From Defluviicoccus sp. (GTDB lineage: Bacteria; Pseudomonadota; Alphaproteobacteria; MPNO01): a stretch of DNA of 64,000 nt. The stretch spans positions 23,829 through 87,828 of the forward strand of contig JAPPIT010000102.1 of NCBI GenBank assembly GCA_028820505.1, written 5' to 3'. A program made the position numbers and the translations under genes. Shown here one piece after another: positions 56,547-64,000 of this stretch (its first letter is position 1; every line of letters begins with the position of its first letter). The notes beneath the pieces were generated by a model, which was given only the letters and a program-made list of their open reading frames with translations, had not been told where the DNA came from and searched no databases.

Positions 56547-58928
56547 TCACCCCCGCCCGGCGGCGATCGCGTCGAGGATCCTCCCGGGGGTGAACGGCAT
56601 CGCGGTGACGCTGGCGCCGAAGGGCGAGAGCGCGTCGTTGATCGCGTTCATCGTCACCGCCGGCGCGCCGCAGGTGCCGGCCTCGCCCGCCCCCTTGGCG
56701 CCGAGCTCGGACGAGCCGGTCATCGAGACCACGTGGGCGCACTCGATGTCGCAGAGCTCGTTCGACTGCGGCACCAGATAGTCCGCCATGGTCCCGTTCA
56801 GGAGCTGGCCCGCATCGTCGTAGACGCAGTGCTCCCAGAGCGCGCCGCCGAGCCCCTGCACGATGCCGCCGCGGATCTGCTCGTCCACCATCTGCGGGTT
56901 GATGACCGTGCCGCAATCCTCGACGCACCAGTGGTTCAGCAGCGTCAGGAACCCGGTCTCCGCGTCGATCTCGACATAGGCGCCCTGCACCCCGTTGGTG
57001 AAGGCGAACGGATAGTCCTTGGGCACGTAGTGGCGGGTCGCGACCAGCTCGGCCTGGAAATCCTGCGGCAGGGTGTCGGGGCGGAAATAGCAGATGCGGC
57101 CGATCTCATCGAGGCCGATGCGCTCCGTCCCGGTGTCGCGGTCGACCACGACGCCGTTCCGGATGTCGAGGCTGTCGGACTCGGCCTGCAGCATGACGCC
57201 GGCCACGTCGAGGATCTGCGCCCTGAGCGCCTTCCCCGACTGGGCGATCGCCTCGCCGCCGATCCCGGCCGCGCGCGACGCCCAGGTGCCGCCGCCATAG
57301 GGCGTGTGCTCGGTATCGCCCGAGATCACCCTGACCCGTTCTATGGGAACCCCCATCGCGGTCGCCGCGACCTGGGCGGCGACGGTCTCCATGCCCTGGC
57401 CCTGCTCGGTGGCGCCGGTCGAGACGAAGACGTTGCCGCGCGCATCGAGGCGGATCGTCGCCCCGTCCTGGGCCGAGATGCGGGCGCCGCCGATGCCGTA
57501 GAACATCGCCGACGGGTTGGTGACCTCGATGAAGCTCGCGAGCCCGATCCCGCGCCAGACCCCGTCGCCGCGCAGCCGGTCGCGCTCGGCGCAAAGCGCG
57601 TCGTAGTCCATCATCTCCAGGATCTTCTTCAGGCTCTCCTGGTGGGAGAGCTTCTCGAAGTTCATCCCCTGGGCCGACTTCTTGGGATACGCGTCGTCGG
57701 CATGCACGTTGATCCGGCGCACCTCGGCCGGGTCCATGCCGACCGCCCGCGCACCCGAATCGACCAGCCCCTCGGTCACCGCGCACATGATCGGATGCCC
57801 GACCGCGCGGTACTGGCACATCATGTTCTTGTTCATGAACACCACGCGGGCGCGCGCCCGGTAATTGTCGAACGCGTAGGGCCCGCCGATCATGTTGACG
57901 ATCTGGTTGGCCTCGATGGCGCTGGTCCTGGGATACATCGAATACGGGCCGACGCCGGTCAGGTCGTCGATCTCCATCGCCAGGATGCGCCCGTCCCTGG
58001 CCATCGCGATCTTCGCGTCGATGCGGTGGTCGCGGGCGTGAATGTCGGAGAGGAACGATTCCAGCCGGTCGGCGACGAACTTGACCGGCCGCTTGAGCGC
58101 GATCGCGAGCCCCACCGTCGCCATCTCGTCGGCATAGGTGTGGACCTTGATCCCGAACGAGCCGCCGACATCCCTGGCGACCACCCGCACCCGGTGCTCC
58201 TCGAGCCCGAAATGGAGCGCGAAGATGCCCTGCATCATGTGCGGCGACTGGGTCGAGTGGTGGACCGTCAGGTTGCGGGTCGACGGGTCGAAATCGGCGA
58301 CCAGGCCGCGCGGTTCCAGCGTCACGCCGGTATGGCGGCCGAAATGGTAGGTCTCCTCGACCACCGCGTCGGCCTCTTCGCAGGCGGCATCGACGTCGCC
58401 CGCCGCGTACTCCCGCTGCCAGGCGAGGTTGTCGCCGAGCTCGGCATGGATGACCGGCGTTTCGGGATCGAGCGCGGTCTCCATGTCGGTCGCCGCGGGA
58501 AGTTCTTCCCATTCGATCCCGACCAGCTCGGCCGCGTCCTCGGCCTGCTCCCGCCGTTCGGCGACGACGGCGACCACCGCCTCGCCCTGCCAGCGCGCGA
58601 CGTCGACGGGAAGCGCGTGCTGGGGCGCCGACTTGAGCCCTTCGAGATGGGTCAGCACGCCCACCCACGGATCGTGGATGCGCGCGAGGTCCTCGCCCGT
58701 CACCACCGCCACCACGCCGGGCGCGGCGGCCGCCGCTTCGGTGTCGATGGAGACGATCCGGGCATGGGCGTGCGGGCTTCGCACGAAGGCGGCATGCACC
58801 ATCCGCGGCAGCACGATGTCGTCGACGAACGTGCCCCGCCCGTGCGTCAGGCGCCGCGCGTCGGGCCGCGGCACGCTGCGGCCGATATAGGAGTTGGGGC
58901 GGTCGAGAATCCAGCGGTCTTCGGTCAT
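56547..58928 (-). CDS. Xanthine dehydrogenase family protein molybdopterin-binding (CoxL-like) subunit
   Basis: YIGRSVPRPDARRLTHGRGTFVDDIVLPRMVHAAFVRSPHAHARI, STGATEQGQGMETV, GAKGAGEAGTCGAPAVTMNAI. Confidence 0.95.
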   Translation of the reverse strand: MTEDRWILDRPNSYIGRSVPRPDARRLTHGRGTFVDDIVLPRMVHAAFVRSPHAHARIVSIDTEAAAAAPGVVAVVTGEDLARIHDPWVGVLTHLEGLKSAPQHALPVDVARWQGEAVVAVVAERREQAEDAAELVGIEWEELPAATDMETALDPETPVIHAELGDNLAWQREYAAGDVDAACEEADAVVEETYHFGRHTGVTLEPRGLVADFDPSTRNLTVHHSTQSPHMMQGIFALHFGLEEHRVRVVARDVGGSFGIKVHTYADEMATVGLAIALKRPVKFVADRLESFLSDIHARDHRIDAKIAMARDGRILAMEIDDLTGVGPYSMYPRTSAIEANQIVNMIGGPYAFDNYRARARVVFMNKNMMCQYRAVGHPIMCAVTEGLVDSGARAVGMDPAEVRRINVHADDAYPKKSAQGMNFEKLSHQESLKKILEMMDYDALCAERDRLRGDGVWRGIGLASFIEVTNPSAMFYGIGGARISAQDGATIRLDARGNVFVSTGATEQGQGMETVAAQVAATAMGVPIERVRVISGDTEHTPYGGGTWASRAAGIGGEAIAQSGKALRAQILDVAGVMLQAESDSLDIRNGVVVDRDTGTERIGLDEIGRICYFRPDTLPQDFQAELVATRHYVPKDYPFAFTNGVQGAYVEIDAETGFLTLLNHWCVEDCGTVINPQMVDEQIRGGIVQGLGGALWEHCVYDDAGQLLNGTMADYLVPQSNELCDIECAHVVSMTGSSELGAKGAGEAGTCGAPAVTMNAINDALSPFGASVTAMPFTPGRILDAIAAGRG

Positions 58929-59509
58929 GGCCGGGCCGCCGGCGGATCGAAGTGGAACACGCCCTGGATCGCCTCCAGCACTTTCTCGCCGTGGGCGTCC
59001 TCGATCTGGCGCGCGATCGAATCGGGCATCGAGACGTCGTCGCGGTCCTCGCCGAGCCCGGTGATCACGGTGAGCTGCACCGCGTCGATGTCGCCGACAT
59101 TGTGGAAACCGCGATAGACGCCGGGCGGACAGGAGAACGTGTCCCACTTGCCGAGCCGCGCCCGGTGCTCGACCGGTTCGCCGACGTAATACTCGATCTC
59201 GCCCTGGAGGACGATGAAGGTCTCGAAGGTGGTGTTGTGCGAGTGCAGGCACGGGCCCTGGCCCGGCGGCATGATCGAGACGAACATGGTCGACCCGGCG
59301 GCGCCGAAGATCGGCGCGTCGTTGCCGAACGGGTTCTTGGTGTCGTCGTCGAGGATCACCGGCATCAGCTTGCGGGCGAAGATGATGTCCATGGCATCCT
59401 GCCCGACCCAGCCGATCTCGCCCGCGGTCGACATCGGCTTGAGGTCCTCGAACCGGCCGATCCGGCTGTCGAACTCCTCCTTGCTCGGGGTATAGATCGA
59501 AGTCGCCAT
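58925..59509 (-). CDS. Cupin domain-containing protein
   Basis: PGQGPCLHSHNTTFETFIVLQGEIEYYVG...CPPGVYRGFHNVGD; ATGA overlap with CoxL-like gene. Confidence 0.92.
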   Translation of the reverse strand: MATSIYTPSKEEFDSRIGRFEDLKPMSTAGEIGWVGQDAMDIIFARKLMPVILDDDTKNPFGNDAPIFGAAGSTMFVSIMPPGQGPCLHSHNTTFETFIVLQGEIEYYVGEPVEHRARLGKWDTFSCPPGVYRGFHNVGDIDAVQLTVITGLGEDRDDVSMPDSIARQIEDAHGEKVLEAIQGVFHFDPPAARP

Positions 59510-59617
59510 CTCCCTCCTCCATCTGTCTGCACCGGTTTCCCCTATCATGGCGCGTGGGCGGCCGCTGGGGGAAGAAATTTGTGCGGTCGAACGCATCCCT
59601 CTAGTGTGTCCCGCGCA

Positions 59618-60148
59618 ATGGTGAGCGATCCGGACATGGCGGCGCCCCCGGGCAGGCAGGACTTCGTCACGCGCGCGACGGAGACGCTGAGCACGATCTC
59701 GGCGTTCTGGATCCTGCTTCTCGCCGCGATCTTCCTCTACGACATCGTCGGCCGCGAGCTGTTCGACACGCCGTTCCTCGGCACGCACGAGATCGTCGGC
59801 AACTCGATCGTCGGCATCCTGTTCCTCGAACTGCCGTCGACCATCAAGCGCGGCGCGATGCTGCGCACCACTATCGTCTATTACGCGGTCAGCAGAATTT
59901 CGCAGCGGACGATCGACTGCGCCTCCTACCTGCTCGGCGTCGCGCTCTTCCTCGCCATCATCTTCGGCGGCTGGCACGCGACGATCGTGAGCTGGGAGCT
60001 GCTGGAGATCGAGGGCGCCGGCGCGTTCGAGGTGCCGATCTACCCGGTCCGCACGCTGATCATCCTGTTCAGCGCGATCTGCGCGCTGATCTATCTGCAG
60101 CTGTTCTACGTCACGGTCACCGGGAAGGCGGAAGCGGAACGCGGCTGA
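59618..60148 (+). CDS. TRAP transporter small permease (DctQ-like)
   Basis: Four hydrophobic segments, FLYDIVGRELFDTPFLGTHEIVGNSIVGILFLELPSTIKRGAMLR. Confidence 0.9.
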   Translation: MVSDPDMAAPPGRQDFVTRATETLSTISAFWILLLAAIFLYDIVGRELFDTPFLGTHEIVGNSIVGILFLELPSTIKRGAMLRTTIVYYAVSRISQRTIDCASYLLGVALFLAIIFGGWHATIVSWELLEIEGAGAFEVPIYPVRTLIILFSAICALIYLQLFYVTVTGKAEAERG

Positions 60149-60172
60149 GCGCGCGGTCCGGGGGAGAGTGTC

Positions 60173-61474
60173 TTGGAGCCCGAAGTCGTCCTCGTCGTCA
60201 TCCTGGTCGCGCTGATCGGCCTCGTCGTCGCCGGGCTCCATATCGGCATCGTGCTCGGGATGGTCTCGCTCGGCGGCACCTACCTGCTGTTCGACGACCT
60301 CGGCATCGCCATGGAGCTCGCCAACCAGGCGGCCTACGCGGTGCTGCGCAACTCGGTCTTCGCCGCCATCCCGCTCTTCGTGCTGATGGGCGAGTTCATG
60401 TCGAGATCCGGCATGGCGGGGGATCTGTACAAGATCTGCAACTATTTCCTGCGCGCCCTGCCGGGCAGGCTCGCGGTGGCGACCGTGTTCGGCAACGCCG
60501 TGTTCTCGGCCGTCACCGGGGTCAGCATCGCGTCCGCGATGGCGTTCTCGCGCATCTCGTATCCGGAAATGCGGCGCTTCGGCTACAACCGGTCCTACGC
60601 GCTGGGCGCGATCGCCGGATCGTCCAGCCTCGGCATGCTGATCCCGCCCAGCGTGCTGCTGATCGTCTGGGGCATCGTGATCGAGGAGTCGATCGGCAAG
60701 CTGTTCCTCGCGGGCTTCATTCCCGGCGTGATCCTCGCCGCGCTGATGGGGCTCTACTGCGCGGGCTACGCGAAGCTCAGACCCGAGGCGGCGCCCAGCA
60801 TGGAGGCGCTGGACGACGAACCGCCCAGGGCGGCGGAGATCGTCAGCGGGCTCGGCGTGATCGTGCTGATCCTGCTGGTCCTGGGCGGGTTGTTCGCCGG
60901 GCTCTTCACCCCGTCGGAGTCGGCCGCCGTCGGTTGCGGCGGGGCGCTGCTGTTTTCCGCGATAAAGAAGCTCGGATGGCGCGACTATCGCGAGGCGATC
61001 ATCGATTCGGGCAAGACCATCGCGCCCATCCTGTTCCTTCTGATGACCGCGTCGATGTACGCCAAGTTCCTGGCGCTGGGCGGCATCATCGGGGTGATCC
61101 AGGACACCATCGACGGGCTCGGGCTCGGCCCGTTCGGCGTCACCGTCCTGATGATCCTGATCTGGCTCGCCATGGGAACGCTGATCGATTCGATCTCGAT
61201 CATCCTGCTCACCGTGCCGATCTTCTGGCCGCTCGCCGAGGCCGGCGGCTGGAACACCTACGCATTCGCGATCTTCGGGATCCTCGCCATCGAGGCCGGG
61301 CTCCTGACGCCGCCCTTCGGCCTCCTGGTCTACACCGTCAAGGGGGCGGTGCCCGACCCGTCGGTCACGCTGAAGGAGATCTTCGGCGGCTCGATCCCCT
61401 ACTGGATCCTGATGCTCATCGTCATGGTGGTGATCTGGATCTGGCCGGTGACCGCGACCTTCCTGACCCGATAG
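60173..61474 (+). CDS. TRAP transporter large permease (DctM-like)
   Basis: FAAIPLFVLMGEFMSRSGMAGDLY, AVTGVSIASAMAF, LGMLIPPSVLLIVWGIVIEESIGKLFLAGFIPG; TTG start. Confidence 0.94.
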   Translation: MEPEVVLVVILVALIGLVVAGLHIGIVLGMVSLGGTYLLFDDLGIAMELANQAAYAVLRNSVFAAIPLFVLMGEFMSRSGMAGDLYKICNYFLRALPGRLAVATVFGNAVFSAVTGVSIASAMAFSRISYPEMRRFGYNRSYALGAIAGSSSLGMLIPPSVLLIVWGIVIEESIGKLFLAGFIPGVILAALMGLYCAGYAKLRPEAAPSMEALDDEPPRAAEIVSGLGVIVLILLVLGGLFAGLFTPSESAAVGCGGALLFSAIKKLGWRDYREAIIDSGKTIAPILFLLMTASMYAKFLALGGIIGVIQDTIDGLGLGPFGVTVLMILIWLAMGTLIDSISIILLTVPIFWPLAEAGGWNTYAFAIFGILAIEAGLLTPPFGLLVYTVKGAVPDPSVTLKEIFGGSIPYWILMLIVMVVIWIWPVTATFLTR

Positions 61475-61488
61475 CCGCGCGGCCCTTT

Positions 61489-61589
61489 CGTCATTTCGAC
61501 CGGAGCCGTGCGAAGCACGGCGCAGCGGAGAAATCTTCCGCCCCCTTGGCGCGAGATTTCTCCGCTCGCTCCGCTCGGTCGAAATGACG
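61489..61589. repeat. Palindromic intergenic repeat, copy C
   Basis: CGTCATTTCGACCGGAGCCGTGCGAAGCACGGCGCAGCGGAGAAATCT ... inverted unit ending GGTCGAAATGACG; inner hairpin GCCGTGC-GAA-GCACGGC. Confidence 0.9.
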
Positions 61590-61603
61590 ATTGGCGGCCC
61601 GCC

Positions 61604-62599
61604 CTACCCCACCGCCTCGGTCCGCCCGGACTCGGTCGATCTCACGATCGCTTCGAGGATCTCGACATTGTGGACCTTCTGCGCGTCGGTGAACTTGTAC
61701 GCCGCGCCGTCCTCGACCGCGGCGGCCCAGGCTTCGAGATTGGCGCGCACCTGGTCGATGGGCTCGAAGGTCCGCGACCAGATCTCCTCGTCCTGCCCCC
61801 GCCAGGTGACGAGCGCGGGATCGGGGTCCTGGATGTGGGCGGTCTCGGTATGCTCGACCCAGCCCTCGTCGCCGAACAGCGTTATGCGCTGGTAGTAGGG
61901 CGTCGGGCCGATATTGCACATATAGCCGGTGGCGCCCGAGGCGAAGTCGAACTGGACCGAGAGCGTCGCGTCGGACGGCCGGTCCTCGCGGTGCCGCCTG
62001 AGCGTCGCGTTGAGCCGGGCGACCGGCCCGGCGATGCTTTGCAGGTAATCGGTCATGTGGACGCCGACCGCGGTCATCAGCCCCGCCGGCGCCTGAACCG
62101 GGTCCTGACGCCAGGCCGCCGTCGCGGCCCCGGCCACCAGGCTGTACGACCAGTTGACCTCGAGATGGCGCAGCGTCCCGATCTCGCCGTCGTCGACCAT
62201 GCGCTTGACTTCGATCATCGCCGGCTCGTAGCGCCGCTCATGGCCGATGCCGAGCAGGATGCCGCGCGCGGCGCACGCCTCCATCATGCGGCGGGCCGAG
62301 GCGCCGTTGAGCGCCAGCGGCTTTTCACAGAAGATCTTCTTGCCCGCCCCGGCGGCGGCGACCACCTGCTCCTCGTGCAGCCCGTGCGGGGTGGTGAGGA
62401 TCACCGCGTCGACAGACGAATCTCCCAGCACTTCGTCGTAGCTGCCGGTGAGCGAAAGTCCCGACCGCTCCGCGAATTCTCCCAAGTGGTCGAAGGTCAC
62501 ATCCATGCCCCGCACGACCTCGATCCGCTCGCTCCCCTGAAGCGAGCTCCAGATCCGCTGGCCCCACCAGCCGAGGCCGACGACCGCCGCCCTTATCAT
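61604..62599 (-). CDS. Gfo/Idh/MocA family oxidoreductase
   Basis: AAVVGLGWWGQRIWSSL, ILTTPHGLHEEQVVAAAGAGKKIFCEKPLALN. Confidence 0.94.
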   Translation of the reverse strand: MIRAAVVGLGWWGQRIWSSLQGSERIEVVRGMDVTFDHLGEFAERSGLSLTGSYDEVLGDSSVDAVILTTPHGLHEEQVVAAAGAGKKIFCEKPLALNGASARRMMEACAARGILLGIGHERRYEPAMIEVKRMVDDGEIGTLRHLEVNWSYSLVAGAATAAWRQDPVQAPAGLMTAVGVHMTDYLQSIAGPVARLNATLRRHREDRPSDATLSVQFDFASGATGYMCNIGPTPYYQRITLFGDEGWVEHTETAHIQDPDPALVTWRGQDEEIWSRTFEPIDQVRANLEAWAAAVEDGAAYKFTDAQKVHNVEILEAIVRSTESGRTEAVG

Positions 62600-62683
62600 G
62601 CTGCGCTCCCCGGTTTGTCTGCGTACGAACGCGGCCGTCCCCGCCGCGCGGGCGGGGACGGTTGGACTACGTCGCAAGCCGCC

Positions 62684-63766
62684 CTAGTCGAGATCGTACT
62701 TGTGCGGCAGCTTGATGCCCGCGGCTTCGGCGTTCTTGAGATACGCCTTCATCAGCGCGGTGCCGGGCAGGCCCTGGCCGTCGAACTTCTTGGCGTTCTG
62801 CTTCGGCCAGTCGCCGAGCGCCGCGGCCATCTTGGCGCGCTCCTCGAACGGCAGGTACTGGATCGTGCTGCCGGTCTCCTTGAGCTTCTTGAGCGAGGCA
62901 TCGAAGCGCTTCGAGGACTCCTCGGCCGACTTGTCCATCCAGATCTCGGACTCCTCGTCGATGATCTTCCGCACCGCAGGCGGCAACTCGTTGTAGCTGT
63001 CGAGGTTCATCGTCATCTGGTAGAGCGACGTGGACCCCCAGCCGACCACGGTGAAGACCTTGGCGGGCTCGTTGAGCTTGAAGCCGAGCCAGGCGGTCGG
63101 GAAGATCACCAGCCCCTCGTAGACCCCCGACTGGAGCGAGTTGTAGGCCTCGTTCAGGCTGGTCTGGACGGCGGTCGCCCCGGACAGCTTGAGCCACGGC
63201 AGGTTGGGGCCGGCGCCCGCGATCTTGTGGCCCTTGAGGTCGGCCATCTTGGACCATTTGAACTTGGTGCCGAGCCCGTAGGACGAGAACGTGCCGGCGC
63301 CGAGCCACTTCTGGTTAAACTTGTGCAGCGACTCGGTCCATTTCGGGAACTGCTTGTAGGTCTTCCGCGTGATCTTGTCCTGCAGCACGGGGTCGTCGGT
63401 GACGAAGGGCACGAAATAGTGGAACGCGAAATGCACCGCCTTGGTGGGCTCGAAGCAGGCGCACCAGAGGCCGATGTCGAACACCCCCTTCTCGACCGAT
63501 TCGAGCACGTCGAACGGCCCGGCGACGGTGCCGCCATAGGCCTCGATGAAGCGGATCTTGTGCTCGGTCTCCTTCTCCACCCGCGCCTTGACCGTGGGCA
63601 CGAAGTACTTGTTGGCCATGAAGATCGGCTCGAGCGGCTTCATCGCCTGGCCGGCGCCGATCCTGAGCGTGAACGATTTCGCGTCGACCGAAGCCGGCAG
63701 CGCGGCGGCAAGCCCGAGCGCGGCCAGGCCGAACGCAAGCGGTTTCACATTTTTACCCAGTGACAT
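62684..63766 (-). CDS. TRAP transporter substrate-binding protein (DctP family)
   Basis: Signal peptide, FTLRIGAGQAMKPLEPIFMANKYFVPTV, SKMADLKGHKIAGAGPNLPWLKLSGATAVQTSLNEAYNSLQSGVYEGLVIFPT. Confidence 0.9.
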   Translation of the reverse strand: MSLGKNVKPLAFGLAALGLAAALPASVDAKSFTLRIGAGQAMKPLEPIFMANKYFVPTVKARVEKETEHKIRFIEAYGGTVAGPFDVLESVEKGVFDIGLWCACFEPTKAVHFAFHYFVPFVTDDPVLQDKITRKTYKQFPKWTESLHKFNQKWLGAGTFSSYGLGTKFKWSKMADLKGHKIAGAGPNLPWLKLSGATAVQTSLNEAYNSLQSGVYEGLVIFPTAWLGFKLNEPAKVFTVVGWGSTSLYQMTMNLDSYNELPPAVRKIIDEESEIWMDKSAEESSKRFDASLKKLKETGSTIQYLPFEERAKMAAALGDWPKQNAKKFDGQGLPGTALMKAYLKNAEAAGIKLPHKYDLD

Positions 63767-63947
63767 GCTGTTCTTCTCCCTGTAGCGGACGCACCTCGCG
63801 ACCTGCGGGGGCGGATACACGAGAGAGCCCGCAGCCGCAAGTATCCCGGGCCGATAGGGAGTCGACGCTTTGCGTGGCGTTTCGGAAGCGTTTTCGTGAA
63901 CCGCCGGACCGACGCAGGGTCCTTCCGGCCGAGCCATTTCCACACTT

Positions 63948-63979
63948 CGTCATGCCCGGACTTGTTCCGGGCATCCACG
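63948..63979. repeat. REP-like hairpin CGTCATGCCCGGACTTGTTCCGGGCATCCACG
   Basis: Stem ATGCCCGGA/TCCGGGCAT; same CGTCAT...ATCCACG frame as the 9.8-kb element. Confidence 0.85.
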
Positions 63980-64000
63980 TCTTGCGGCATCGCGGTGCGG

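Noticed and set aside
55554-59117. 1187-aa plus-strand ORF
   Set aside because: Antisense shadow of the GT4 and CoxL/cupin genes; composition (R/H/D-rich, no domain pattern) is typical of high-GC antisense frames.
63745-63990. 81-aa minus-strand ORF at the window end
   Set aside because: R-rich, overlaps the REP hairpin and the dctP leader; probably non-coding.
1-64000. CRISPR arrays, IS elements, prophage or conjugation genes
   Set aside because: No regularly spaced direct repeats, transposase, integrase, capsid, terminase or relaxase-like ORFs recognised.

Overview
High-GC alphaproteobacterial chromosomal segment, probably Rhodospirillales-like (inference from gene content: COQ7, DsbB, MetX/MetW, a DUF2125 protein, TRAP/Tct transporters). 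It is densely packed with about 65 supportable genes. Most are accessory catabolic and transport genes: three xanthine-dehydrogenase-type molybdopterin large subunits, a BisC/TorA-like molybdoenzyme, a P450, a Rieske dioxygenase pair, two ACMSD-type amidohydrolases, luciferase-like flavin enzymes, an acyl-CoA/enoyl-CoA module with TctC and a fused TctA-TctB, and a dispersed TRAP system. A housekeeping block (tyrC-like, hisC, chorismate mutase, metX, metW, methyltransferase, gloB) lies next to a glycosyltransferase/FkbM island with visibly lower GC at about 52.3-55.2 kb. There is one tRNA-Leu(CAA). No CRISPR array, transposase, integrase or phage gene was recognised. Less ordinary items: four toxin-antitoxin-type loci in the first 25 kb (VapBC with a perfect 9-bp inverted-repeat candidate operator, a lone HicB missed by the ORF track, a DUF433 antitoxin with an unusual N-terminal fusion paired with a DUF5615 PIN-like toxin, and a lone HigA); an amidase with an apparent in-frame internal deletion; CoxL-type subunits without CoxM/CoxS neighbours; two families of intergenic palindromic repeats with conserved ends and variable, self-complementary cores; and no classical transcription factor in 64 kb. 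I see no unambiguous new defence or mobile system. The DUF433 fusion locus and the palindrome families are the best leads.
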